Positions 9,977 through 17,308 of a stretch of DNA of 64,000 nt are shown here, in pieces. Under the pieces are notes generated by a model. That model searched no databases, was not told the DNA's origin, and saw only the letters and a program-made list of their open reading frames with translations. Position numbers and translations under genes: made by a program. Numbering within the stretch: position 1 is the first letter of the stretch; every line of letters begins with the position of its first letter. The stretch is taken from positions 20,596-84,595 of the forward strand of contig JAVBOO010000011.1 of NCBI GenBank assembly GCA_031550435.1, written 5' to 3'. Origin of the DNA: JAVBOO01 sp031550435. Lineage in GTDB: Bacteria > Bacillota > Clostridia > Lachnospirales > WRAX01.

Positions 9977-11974
9977 TTATCTGTTCTCGATTATCGTTAA
10001 TGTTCCCATATCAACGCTTATATCCAGCACAGTGTCTCCGCTGCCGTGCGTACTGCCGAAACTCGACTTGACCGGCACGTTCCAGCCTTTCGGGAGGTTT
10101 GCCGAACTCATTGTAACCTCCAGCTTAACGGTCAGATAATCTGCCGGCTTTTTGAACGTCAGCTTTATGTTACCCATATTATCGATTACAGACGAGTTTC
10201 CGAGTATCGTCCCGATATTCATCATCGTACTGCCCATATCGCCCTTGTATGTCAACTTTTCCGCCGACTCTATGTCGATAAACATTGAAGACATAGAACT
10301 TTCGATATCCATACTTTTAAACATGTTTCCGGTCACAGAATCTGCCGCCATTGCGCTTTTGTAAACAAAGTTATCCGCTTTAAGCCCGCAGATGCTTGCG
10401 TGACCCATCGAGTTTTTAATTATTACATCAGAAAAATCGTTTAGGCTTTCGGGCACAAAAACTTTGATTAATCTGGGCTCAAAAGACAAATCATAGGATG
10501 TCTGAATACTCGGTTTCGCGATAAACGTGACTTTTGTGCCGTTATCGCTGAATGTATAGGTATACGGTGTCGAATAGTCCTCCTTATCGTATACCTCCGC
10601 TCTCAGCGTTTTTTCGTTTGTGTATTCAAAGCATACATACATGCCCTTCACGTCAATAACCAGACTGTCCGGGTTTGTCACCTCGCTGTCAAGCCCGGTA
10701 ACATTCGGAAGTTTTTCCTTCAGCTCGTCAAACGTCATATTCTTTTGAAAAGCGTTGACCCAGAACCCTCCGTTTGTATTAATGATTTCTCCCGCGCTTC
10801 GTTTCATCTCGTCAAGCAGCTGCCTGCCCATATCCGTATAGGGATCGCTGCTCGCAGCATCGGTAGTTTGTGCCGGTTCGTCCCGCTCCGCCTGTTCCGT
10901 CTCGGCAATCCTAGGGGCATCCGTCTTTCTGCTTTCTTGCTCCAAAGCGGTTAGTTTATCGCTCAAGCTGTTATTCTCCGCAGCCAGCGTGAAAAAACCG
11001 ACCGAGAGCATAACAAGAATTACGGTTGATATAATTGCGAATACGCGTGTAAAATTCCTTCCGTTCAAAATTGTCTCCACCCTTCTGTAGAAATTGCTTT
11101 TGCCAAACGTCAGCCCGGCTGCAAAGCTTCTTTTGTAGTGCTTCGCGACATGCACCAGCGTTTGCGCGTATTCCGTCTTCTTTTCGGAATCTGAACCCTT
11201 TGTTAAAGCATAGTCGCAGTCGAACTCCATCGCCTCGTCAAGTTTTGAGGTGAAATACCAGACAAAAGGATTAAACCAGTTAAAAATATTGATAAAAAAA
11301 GCAATAAACTTGATTACATAATGCCTGCGCTTTATGTGAACCGCTTCGTGTGTCAATGCGAAACGAAGCTCGCATTCGCTCATTTCGCTGGAAAGTCTTG
11401 CCGGGACAACCACAAGCGGCTTGAACAATCCAAACACAAAAAACGAGTTTGCGAATGACGAACAGACCGTTTCGGTATCTGCTCGTATCCCAGCTTTTTC
11501 AAAGCATTCCGCCGTTATTTCCGCTGCCTTTATATCCGGCTCGTCGTGCTTCTGCCTGTAAATTCTGATCTTCGTCGAGTAATAATAGTTAAAAAACGCA
11601 AAAACCAGTAATACGGTAACAGCTGCCCAACAGAGTAAGATTACAGTGAAAATACCCATGCCGTTTCCCGGGGAAGCAGAATCTATAACGGCAGCCGTAT
11701 ACCGGGAAACCGGTATTTCCGAAAAACGCACGGTTGCCCTGCCGGAAATCACCTGTCCAACTTCCGTGCCGGAGTCGAAAAGCCGAAAAAAGCTGAGAGG
11801 GCTTTGCAGCTTGAGCGGAATGATAAATTTGAAAAAAACAAGCAGCCAGGCAAAAAGTCTAAACCGGGGAGAAACGTATTTTCCGAAAATTCGCAGCAGC
11901 AGCGCAACGGTCAGTCCCATGAGCGTTCCCTGCACCGACAATGCAATAATTGTGTCTATAGCATAGCTCGCCAT
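9977..11974 (-). CDS. BlaR1-like M56 membrane metallopeptidase with C-terminal adhesin-like beta region
   Basis: Antirepressor peptidase of the BlaR1/MecR1 family, predicted to sit in the cytoplasmic membrane and to relieve repression by the BlaI-like protein encoded just upstream. The 665-residue product starts with hydrophobic segments (about residues 5-30, 38-55 and 108-132). The M56 zinc motif is HEAVH at residues 209-213, followed by a further membrane segment near 310-330. The extracellular C-terminus is not a penicillin-binding sensor: there is no transpeptidase SxxK/SxN signature, and the last 150 or so residues look like a DUF4097-type beta repeat region. The signal sensed is therefore probably not a beta-lactam. 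The start at 11974 follows GGGAGTGA and lies 4 nt after the blaI-like stop. Confidence 0.85.
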   Translation of the reverse strand: MASYAIDTIIALSVQGTLMGLTVALLLRIFGKYVSPRFRLFAWLLVFFKFIIPLKLQSPLSFFRLFDSGTEVGQVISGRATVRFSEIPVSRYTAAVIDSASPGNGMGIFTVILLCWAAVTVLLVFAFFNYYYSTKIRIYRQKHDEPDIKAAEITAECFEKAGIRADTETVCSSFANSFFVFGLFKPLVVVPARLSSEMSECELRFALTHEAVHIKRRHYVIKFIAFFINIFNWFNPFVWYFTSKLDEAMEFDCDYALTKGSDSEKKTEYAQTLVHVAKHYKRSFAAGLTFGKSNFYRRVETILNGRNFTRVFAIISTVILVMLSVGFFTLAAENNSLSDKLTALEQESRKTDAPRIAETEQAERDEPAQTTDAASSDPYTDMGRQLLDEMKRSAGEIINTNGGFWVNAFQKNMTFDELKEKLPNVTGLDSEVTNPDSLVIDVKGMYVCFEYTNEKTLRAEVYDKEDYSTPYTYTFSDNGTKVTFIAKPSIQTSYDLSFEPRLIKVFVPESLNDFSDVIIKNSMGHASICGLKADNFVYKSAMAADSVTGNMFKSMDIESSMSSMFIDIESAEKLTYKGDMGSTMMNIGTILGNSSVIDNMGNIKLTFKKPADYLTVKLEVTMSSANLPKGWNVPVKSSFGSTHGSGDTVLDISVDMGTLTIIENR

Positions 11975-11978
11975 ACCG

Positions 11979-12344
11979 TCACTCCCTTTTCTTTTTTAGC
12001 ATCTCCTCGATGGCCTTTATGTCGTCTTCCTCAACGTCTCCGCTGTTCAGAAACGCAGAAACAAGTCTCCTGTATGAACCCATGAACATTTTGTTGACAA
12101 AATCCTTGGTTTCCGAGCTGCCGACCTCTTCTCTCGTATAAAGTGCGGAACATATAAAGCCGGGTTCTTCTCTTGCAACTATCTTTTTTTCTACAAGCCG
12201 GTTGATAAACGTATAAGTTGTATTCCTGTTCCAGTTCTTGAGCGCATACATGGACTTAACTATATCGGTCGCCTTCAAAGGACCGCTGTCCCACAAAACT
12301 TCGAGTATGTTCAATTCTCCGTCTGTAACTTTAGGTACGTTCAT
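11979..12344 (-). CDS. BlaI/MecI/CopY-family transcriptional repressor
   Basis: Winged-helix repressor that should dimerise on the operator cluster directly upstream and be inactivated through the neighbouring M56 peptidase. The 121-residue product is of normal family length. MNVPKVTDGELNILEVLW and the NRNTTYTFINRLVEKK recognition region match the family. The start at 12344 is chosen because an AAAGGGTGA site precedes it and the protein then begins at the family-typical position; the frame also extends to 12392, but that would place the start inside the operator. It forms a two-gene operon with the M56 peptidase. Confidence 0.92.
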   Translation of the reverse strand: MNVPKVTDGELNILEVLWDSGPLKATDIVKSMYALKNWNRNTTYTFINRLVEKKIVAREEPGFICSALYTREEVGSSETKDFVNKMFMGSYRRLVSAFLNSGDVEEDDIKAIEEMLKKKRE

Positions 12345-12360
12345 TTTGCTCACCCTTTCC

Positions 12361-12406
12361 TGACTAACTCTTTCGTCAAAATAGACTAACACATTAGTCA
12401 GACTAA
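12361..12406 (-). promoter_or_regulatory. Operator cluster for the BlaI-like repressor (TTAGTC/GACTAA repeats)
   Basis: Four copies of GACTAA or its complement lie within 46 bp directly upstream of the repressor start. Two pairs form palindromes: GACTAA-CACA-TTAGTC at 12384-12399 and TTAGTC-A-GACTAA at 12394-12406. A single TGACTAA lies at 12361-12367. The arrangement suggests cooperative autorepression. The motif is seen directly; binding is inferred. Confidence 0.65.
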
Positions 12407-12413
12407 GTCAACA

Positions 12414-12456
12414 AAAAAATACACCGCCGCAAAATTTTACTTTTACGACGGCGTAT
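12414..12456 (-). terminator. Intrinsic terminator (leftward) upstream of the blaI operator
   Basis: On the minus strand ATACGCCG pairs with CGGTGTAT (one G-U pair) and is followed by seven T residues. It would stop transcripts arriving from the lipoprotein gene at 12572-12922 before they enter the blaI-like operon. Confidence 0.6.
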
Positions 12457-12459
12457 ATT

Positions 12460-12567
12460 AATGAGGCGACAATTAACCATTCGCTAAACTTGTTGCCTCA
12501 ATCCCCATTAGGCCCGCAGAACCGGTATAGGTGGTGATTAAACCTCATGGTTTAATCGGGGATCAAT
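12460..12567 (+). repeat. R1 dispersed repeat, copy 1
   Basis: About 108 bp with stem GAGGCGACAA/TTGTTGCCTC (one G-U wobble relative to other copies), then ATCCCC pairing with GGGGAT around an inner hairpin GATTAAACC-TCAT-GGTTTAATC. It lies between the minus-strand lipoprotein gene and the blaI-like gene and is antisense to both. Confidence 0.85.
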
Positions 12568-12571
12568 ATTG

Positions 12572-12922
12572 CTAATCCTGCCACTCCTGCAAGACAGCAG
12601 GTATATCGGTTACACTCTTTTCCTTCCACAGCATATATCCCGACATTTCTACGTCATAGTATTCAAGTATCCACATGGTTCTGTCATAACCCTTAACTTC
12701 AAAGATTTTGTCAAGCTTGTCTCCGTCGGCAATCCCGAACTGCTTGCCTATCAGACTGTCATCCGCTATTACTCCGAACGGAACATAGGTCAAATCTCCC
12801 CAGTACATCTCCACTGTATAAGGGTCATCCGAATATGTGAAAGCTTCATAATTCTTTTTTGCACACGCAAAAAGTGAAAGGCAAAGTAAAACGGCTGTCA
12901 GACATAAAAGTAACTTTTTCAA
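12572..12922 (-). CDS. Small hypothetical lipoprotein
   Basis: I do not recognise the family. A TTG start at 12922 gives a 116-residue protein beginning with a classic lipoprotein signal peptide: KK, a leucine-rich core and the lipobox LFAC (Cys about residue 20), so the protein should be lipid-anchored on the outer face of the membrane. A GGGGAGGA site lies about 10 nt upstream of the TTG. The frame is open to 13057, but the extra residues would bury the signal peptide. The mature part is about 95 residues, rich in Tyr, Asp and Trp, with no recognised motif. It is flanked by two R1 repeats. Confidence 0.65.
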   Translation of the reverse strand: MKKLLLCLTAVLLCLSLFACAKKNYEAFTYSDDPYTVEMYWGDLTYVPFGVIADDSLIGKQFGIADGDKLDKIFEVKGYDRTMWILEYYDVEMSGYMLWKEKSVTDIPAVLQEWQD

Positions 12923-13095
12923 GACGCCACATCCTCCCCGCAAAGCGGAATACATAATATCTGTATAGTACTTAAGCTTTGCCACATTATACCACGAGCG
13001 GCGCACGAAAACAACATCTTGTTGCCACATGCGCCGCCCTTTGTGCGGCTGCCGCAATAACGCGTCTTTTAGAATATCCCGGGATTACGTTTCAT

Positions 13096-13317
13096 CTAGC
13101 CTTCTTTTCCGCCTTTGTCGTCTTTGTCGTCTTTCTTTTCTTTTTCCGTCTCTAAGCCGATTTCGCCTAAAAGCGTGTTTATTCCGCCTCCGATATCCTT
13201 ATCGATATTTTTGATTATCTTTTTTATATCACCGGGCAGAAATTTGCTCCTCCTCGGTCTGTAAAATAATTGCCTCGCCTTATTTGAAATACGCGTGCTC
13301 ACAAACACAGTCATCAC
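13096..13317 (-). CDS. Hypothetical 73-residue basic/charged protein
   Basis: A short frame whose product has a basic N-terminal half (STRISNKARQLFYRPRRSK) and a highly charged tail (KEKKDDKDDKGG). A weak GGCGGGTG site precedes the ATG and an AT-rich element (ATATAATATAG) lies just upstream, so it could be expressed. No family is recognised and it may be spurious. Confidence 0.35.
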   Translation of the reverse strand: MMTVFVSTRISNKARQLFYRPRRSKFLPGDIKKIIKNIDKDIGGGINTLLGEIGLETEKEKKDDKDDKGGKEG

Positions 13318-13363
13318 CCGCCTTTTCTATATTATATGCGCAACCACATATAATGTAATTCTT

Positions 13364-13475
13364 ATTGAGGCGACAATTAAACCATTCGCTAAACTTGTCG
13401 CCTCAATCCCCCTTAGGCCCGCAGGTCCGGTGTAAAGAGGTGATTAAACCGCATGGTTTAATCGGAGGGATCAAT
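13364..13475 (+). repeat. R1 dispersed repeat, copy 2
   Basis: About 112 bp with perfect stem GAGGCGACAA/TTGTCGCCTC and inner hairpin GATTAAACC-GCAT-GGTTTAATC. It starts ATTGA and ends TCAAT. It lies between the divergent 73-residue frame and the DUF1294 gene. The short stretch 13318-13363 on its left holds only an AT-rich, promoter-like sequence. Confidence 0.88.
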
Positions 13476-13532
13476 TATAGTCGCTTAACCTAAAACCGGT
13501 ATGCTCCGCAAAAAATCGCCGCAAATAAACGC

Positions 13533-13560
13533 TTGACAAATTTCGTATAAAATGTAGACT
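13533..13560 (+). promoter_or_regulatory. Candidate promoter for the DUF1294 gene and rsmG
   Basis: A consensus TTGACA at 13533-13538 is followed after 16 bp by TAGACT (four of six matches to TATAAT). The DUF1294 start is about 90 nt downstream. Confidence 0.55.
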
Positions 13561-13651
13561 TATGTGAGCGCCGGTCAGAGCTGTGTTCGCGGATATGCGC
13601 CGCCTTTCGCGGCCTGTCCGTTCGGCATTTATCCGTTTTTTGGAGGTTATA

Positions 13652-13960
13652 ATGGAAAATACTGTAGCTTTAATAATTGTAGCCGTATATCTTTTGTGGA
13701 ACCTGGCTGTTATGGTGATTTACGGAGTCGATAAGAAAAAAGCCGAAAAAGACAAATGGCGTATCAAAGAAAAGACTCTGATTCTTCTTGCATTTTGCTT
13801 CGGCGGCATCGGCGCTCTAACAGGCATGTATATTTTCAGGCACAAAACAACAAAGCCTAAATTTACTGTGCTTGTCCCCGTTGCGATTGTCGTTAATTTC
13901 CTGGTTGCCTGGGGGCTGTACAGCCTGCTCGTTCAACCGGTGATCATTCAGCTTGTATAA
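13652..13960 (+). CDS. DUF1294 family small membrane protein
   Basis: The 102-residue product matches the DUF1294 pattern: an N-terminal membrane helix, YGVDKKKAEKDKWRI, a second helix with FGGIGALTGMYIFRHKT, KPKF and a third helix. The family has no established function. The start at 13652 is set by GGAGG at 13642-13646, 5 nt upstream; the frame extends to 13583 but the upstream residues do not fit the family. rsmG starts 11 nt downstream, so the two are probably co-transcribed. Confidence 0.88.
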   Translation: MENTVALIIVAVYLLWNLAVMVIYGVDKKKAEKDKWRIKEKTLILLAFCFGGIGALTGMYIFRHKTTKPKFTVLVPVAIVVNFLVAWGLYSLLVQPVIIQLV

Positions 13961-13971
13961 ACGGTGATATC

Positions 13972-14691
13972 ATGACATTTGAAAACATACTAAAAACAGG
14001 AGCTTCAGAGTTCGGTTTAGATCTAAGTGAAGCTGAGCTTGCCGCATTTTTGCGCTACTCGAGCTTTTTGATATCCGAAAACGAAAAAATGAACCTTACC
14101 GCGATAACATCGGAAGCCGATATTGCCGTCAAGCATTTTTTGGACAGCCTTAGTCTGCGTTTCGCAATCGATATTAAACATAACGCTAAGATTATAGATA
14201 TCGGAACCGGTGCCGGTTTTCCCGGAGTTCCGCTGAAAATCGTACTGCCGGGCACTGAGGTTTTACTTGCGGATTCCCTCGCCAAGAGAATCGCTTTCCT
14301 TGATAAACTTATCACTGAGCTTTCTCTCGAAAAAATCAGCGCAGTCCATATGCGCGCGGAAGAAGGCGGCAGAGACGCAAAGCTTCGCGACAGTTTTGAT
14401 ATCGCTGTCTCACGAGCGGTCGCAAGACTCAGGGAGCTGTGCGAATATTGCCTCCCATTCGTTAAACCCGGCGGTTTTTTTGTTGCTATGAAGGGAAATG
14501 ACATTTTGACCGAGCTTGATGAAGCAAAGTCTGCCATAAAAGCGCTTAACGGAGAAGTTCATGACATAAAAACTCTAACCTTGCCGTTTAGCGATTATAA
14601 ACGCAATCTGATAGTCATAAGAAAATTACGACACACTCCGATAAAATTCCCCAGGAAACAAGCCCAAATAGTAAAAACCCCCATCATTTAG
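13972..14691 (+). CDS. rsmG: 16S rRNA (guanine-527-N7)-methyltransferase RsmG
   Basis: Transfers a methyl group from S-adenosylmethionine to N7 of G527 of 16S rRNA, in the 530 loop of the small subunit. The 239-residue product has the usual RsmG length. Family signatures are NLTAITSEADIAVKHFLDSL in the N-terminal part, the SAM-binding IDIGTGAGFPGVPLKI, and SRAVARLRELCEYCLPFVK. In many Firmicutes rsmG lies beside noc or parA-parB near the replication origin, as it does here. A terminator stem overlaps its last codons. Confidence 0.97.
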   Translation: MTFENILKTGASEFGLDLSEAELAAFLRYSSFLISENEKMNLTAITSEADIAVKHFLDSLSLRFAIDIKHNAKIIDIGTGAGFPGVPLKIVLPGTEVLLADSLAKRIAFLDKLITELSLEKISAVHMRAEEGGRDAKLRDSFDIAVSRAVARLRELCEYCLPFVKPGGFFVAMKGNDILTELDEAKSAIKALNGEVHDIKTLTLPFSDYKRNLIVIRKLRHTPIKFPRKQAQIVKTPII

Positions 14692-14711
14692 CCAGAATTA
14701 TGGGGGTTTTT
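14673..14711 (+). terminator. Intrinsic terminator after rsmG
   Basis: AAAAACCCCCAT (14673-14684) pairs with ATGGGGGTTTTT (14700-14711), giving a GC core followed by a T-run. The left arm lies within the last codons of rsmG, so the stop codon is in the loop. Confidence 0.88.
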
Positions 14712-14730
14712 GCCGCACGATAATTATTTT

Positions 14731-14796
14731 GAATTGTCTGACAATTCACATTTCCCAAGAATTATCCGGTATGCTTGTCTAAGGAAATAATTTCCT
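14731..14796 (+). promoter_or_regulatory. Two palindromes upstream of noc/parB
   Basis: The first is GAATTGTC-T-GACAATTC at 14731-14747, with perfect 8-bp arms. The second is AGGAAAT-A-ATTTCCT at 14782-14796, just before the ribosome binding site. The second shares ATTTCC with the known Noc-binding motif. They are candidate operators for autoregulation. No strong promoter hexamers are visible in the gap. Confidence 0.45.
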
Positions 14797-14813
14797 GCGA
14801 GGAGGCAAAAAAT

Positions 14814-15614
14814 ATGAATGAAGCATATGTATTAAGCGATTCTCAAATTATTAACCTGCCTATTACAGTTATAAGCCCCAACCCATATCAGCCGAGAAGA
14901 TACTTCGACCGCTTGCAGCTGGAGGAACTTGCCGAATCGATTAAAGAATTCGGAGTCTTGCAACCCGTAACCGTAAGATTGATAAACAGCACCGTATACG
15001 AGCTTGTAGCCGGAGAACGAAGGCTGAGAGCGTCAAAGCTGGCCGGTAGAACACATATCCCCGCCATTGTAATCAATATAAATGACAGAGAATCGGCGAT
15101 GATAGCCCTGATAGAAAATCTTCAGCGCCAGAACTTGAGCTATTTTGAAGAAGCCGAGGGCTTTTCGAGTCTGATAGCCGATTTTGAGTTTACTCAGGAA
15201 CAGGTAGCAAAAAGAATCGGCAAGAACCAGTCGACTATCGCAAACAAACTAAGACTGCTGCGTTTGCCCAAGGATGTTAAACAGCGCCTGACGGAAAACA
15301 ATCTGACGGAGCGCCACGCTCGCGCCCTGCTTAAGCTAGAGACCGAAGAAGACATGCTTGCGGTAATCGAAAAAGTTGTAAACGACAACATGAATGTCAG
15401 CAAAACCGAAGCGTACATTGAAAAGTTTCAAAATACAAAGCCGCCACACAAGTCAAAATCAGTAAAGGTAAAGACATACATAAAAGACCTTCGAATATTT
15501 ACGAACACCATAAAACAAGCCGTAGACTGCATGAATAGTTCCGGAGTCGAGACAATGTACGAGTTCGAAGAGACGCAGGACGGCTGTATGATAACAATAG
15601 CTGTTTGCTATTGA
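14814..15614 (+). CDS. noc: ParB/Noc-family nucleoid occlusion protein
   Basis: DNA-binding protein of the ParB/Noc family. ParB acts in chromosome segregation and Noc couples division-site choice to the nucleoid; both use a CTP-binding ParB domain. The 266-residue product shows the N-terminal domain with NPYQPRRYF, the CTP-pocket motif GERRLRASKLAG and ENLQRQNLS, then the helix-turn-helix (TQEQVAKRIGKNQSTIANKL). The start at 14814 follows GAGGAGG. The position after rsmG favours Noc; no parA gene is present to decide. The stop codon is formed by the first bases of an R1 repeat, so the C-terminus may have been altered by insertion. Confidence 0.88.
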   Translation: MNEAYVLSDSQIINLPITVISPNPYQPRRYFDRLQLEELAESIKEFGVLQPVTVRLINSTVYELVAGERRLRASKLAGRTHIPAIVININDRESAMIALIENLQRQNLSYFEEAEGFSSLIADFEFTQEQVAKRIGKNQSTIANKLRLLRLPKDVKQRLTENNLTERHARALLKLETEEDMLAVIEKVVNDNMNVSKTEAYIEKFQNTKPPHKSKSVKVKTYIKDLRIFTNTIKQAVDCMNSSGVETMYEFEETQDGCMITIAVCY

Positions 15615-15720
15615 GGCGACAGTTAAACCTTTCTCTAAACTTGTCGCCTCGATCCCCCTTAGGCCCGCAGGTCCGGTATTATGGGGTGATTAGACCGTAT
15701 GGTTTAATCGGGGGATCAAT
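15610..15720 (+). repeat. R1 dispersed repeat, copy 3 (supplies noc stop codon)
   Basis: About 111 bp with stem GAGGCGACA/TGTCGCCTC and inner hairpin GATTAGACC-GTAT-GGTTTAATC, where the A-to-G change keeps a G-U pair. The terminal ATTGAG contains the TGA stop of noc (15612-15614). Confidence 0.88.
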
Positions 15721-15735
15721 ATTAAACCGCCTACG

Positions 15736-15756
15736 GCCCACTATGTGGGCTTTTTT
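15736..15756 (+). terminator. Intrinsic terminator after noc
   Basis: GCCCAC-TAT-GTGGGC followed by TTTTTT. It lies just after R1 copy 3 and ends the noc transcript. Confidence 0.88.
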
Positions 15757-15771
15757 CGCATAGTTAAGAAA

Positions 15772-15853
15772 GTGCGCCAATGCGGCGAATCTGCGTCTTA
15801 GTGAGTGAACAGCAAAACATAGCGTTTTCCTTTATTTTTTTGCCGAAGTAATG
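15772..15853 (+). repeat. R2 dispersed repeat, right-half remnant
   Basis: It matches the right half of R2 (AATGCGGCGAATCTGCGTCT, then ACATAGCGTTTTCCTTTAT and GCCGAAGTAAT), but lacks the left end. It abuts the tetR promoter, whose -35 box begins 3 bp after it. Confidence 0.75.
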
Positions 15854-15855
15854 TA

Positions 15856-15905
15856 TTGACAATCAAATTCGACCGAAGTATAATCTTAACAGACCACTAT
15901 GGTCT
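15856..15905 (+). promoter_or_regulatory. Consensus sigma-A promoter with overlapping TetR operator
   Basis: TTGACA (15856-15861), a 17-bp spacer and TATAAT (15879-15884) match the consensus exactly. The palindrome AGACCA-CTA-TGGTCT (15891-15905) covers the expected transcription start, the usual place for a TetR-family operator. Repression of the efflux operon by its first gene product is inferred. Confidence 0.8.
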
Positions 15906-15949
15906 ATAGTATTACTAAAGCGGTCCGCCGTTTATAGGGAGGTGGTCAA

Positions 15950-16585
15950 TTGGCCGGGAACTTTGATCTGTTTCATGCTCTCGAACCCGAGAAAAAGCAG
16001 CGAATTTTAAATGCTGCACTCGATGAATTCGCGGGAAAAGGCTTTAAGCGTGCCTCAACAAACGAGATTGTCAAAAAAGCAGGTATCGGTAAAGGTATGC
16101 TTTTTTACTATTTCGGCAGCAAAACCGAGCTTTTTGAATTTCTGTGCGAATACGCCCTGGAGTTCGCCGCTAACGAATACGCGGGACATTTCAAAGCCGA
16201 AACCGGGGATTTTATCGAGCGTTACCGTCAGTTGTCCGAGATAAAACGCAGAGCTATGGATGAATTTAAGCATCTGCTAAATTTTGTGACACATATTTAT
16301 TTGGACGATCAATGCGAGTTCACAAAAAGATACTCGGAGCAAATAAAGAACCTTCGAGAACGAGCGACGAAAACCCTTTTCGATAACCTCGACTGTTCGC
16401 TTTTTAAAGATGACCTGAAGCCCGATTTGACAGTAAAATACATCATTTGGCTCATGGAAGCATATGAAAGGGATATGGTAGCGAGGATTAAACACGTGAG
16501 CTTAAACAATCAGGAGCTAGCTGAAGAATGGGAAAAATATTACGCATTTCTGGACGACTTAAAAAAAATATTCTATAGGGGGTAA
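15950..16585 (+). CDS. TetR/AcrR-family transcriptional regulator
   Basis: The 211-residue product has the N-terminal TetR helix-turn-helix: ILNAALDEFAGKGFKRAST, NEIVKKAGIGKGMLFYYFG, then SKTELF. The C-terminal ligand domain is divergent, as is normal for the family. The start is a TTG at 15950, placed by GGGAGGTGG upstream. The ABC-transporter genes follow within 6 nt, and a palindrome overlaps the promoter, so it probably represses its own operon until a drug or toxic compound binds. Confidence 0.93.
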   Translation: MAGNFDLFHALEPEKKQRILNAALDEFAGKGFKRASTNEIVKKAGIGKGMLFYYFGSKTELFEFLCEYALEFAANEYAGHFKAETGDFIERYRQLSEIKRRAMDEFKHLLNFVTHIYLDDQCEFTKRYSEQIKNLRERATKTLFDNLDCSLFKDDLKPDLTVKYIIWLMEAYERDMVARIKHVSLNNQELAEEWEKYYAFLDDLKKIFYRG

Positions 16586-16591
16586 AAAATA

Positions 16592-17308
16592 ATGTCTGTC
16601 GTTGAAATCAAGGGACTTGTTAAGAAATTCGGCAAGTTTACGGCTCTCGACGGTGTAAATATCAAAGTTGAGCAGGGTGAAGTTCATGCGTTTCTCGGCC
16701 CGAACGGCTCCGGCAAGACAACGACCATGCGTGTGCTTCTGGGGATATTGCGCGCAACATCAGGCGAAATAAAACTGTTCGGCAAAGACGCATGGGCAAG
16801 TTCGATCGAGCTTCACAAACGCATTGCTTTTGTTCCGGGAGATGTGAACCTATGGGAAAATCTAACCGGCGGGGAGGTAATCGACTTGTTTCTGTCTCTG
16901 CGCAGCTCCGATAAACTCGATAAAGCGAAGCGCGAGCTTTACTTGAAGCGTTTTGAGCTCGATGCTTCAAAAAAGTGCCGTACCTACTCGAAGGGAAACA
17001 GACAAAAAGTCGCTCTTGTCGCCGCGTTTGCCTCCGATGCCGAACTGTTTATCCTTGACGAGCCCACGAGCGGACTTGACCCGCTGATGGAGAAAGTGTT
17101 CCAAGAGTGCGTTACCGAGCTTAAAGCGCAGGGCAAAAGCGTGTTTTTGTCCAGTCATATCATGAGTGAGGTTGAGAAGCTTGCAGACAGAATCAGCATT
17201 ATCCGCGAGGGAAAAATAGTCGCAAACGGTTCTATGTCCGATATATCCGCTAAGGCGGCAGGCAGAACTCTTGAAGAGCTGTTCCTAAGCGAATACGAAG
17301 GGCGGTGA
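16592..17308 (+). CDS. ABC transporter ATP-binding protein (drug/antibiotic exporter type)
   Basis: The 238-residue ATPase drives export through the permease encoded next. It shows Walker A GPNGSGKTTT, a signature region YSKGNRQKVALVAAF (SKGNRQ in place of the usual LSGGQ, a variant common in this exporter type), Walker B ELFILDEPTSGLDP and the switch histidine in FLSSHIMSEVEK. GGGGGT precedes the ATG, 6 nt after the regulator. Its stop overlaps the permease start by 4 nt, indicating translational coupling. Substrate unknown. Confidence 0.94.
   Translation: MSVVEIKGLVKKFGKFTALDGVNIKVEQGEVHAFLGPNGSGKTTTMRVLLGILRATSGEIKLFGKDAWASSIELHKRIAFVPGDVNLWENLTGGEVIDLFLSLRSSDKLDKAKRELYLKRFELDASKKCRTYSKGNRQKVALVAAFASDAELFILDEPTSGLDPLMEKVFQECVTELKAQGKSVFLSSHIMSEVEKLADRISIIREGKIVANGSMSDISAKAAGRTLEELFLSEYEGR

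Noticed and set aside
15610..15720. R1 as a riboswitch
   Set aside because: Copies occur both upstream and downstream of genes, and copy 1 is antisense to both neighbours, so it is not tied to a 5' leader.
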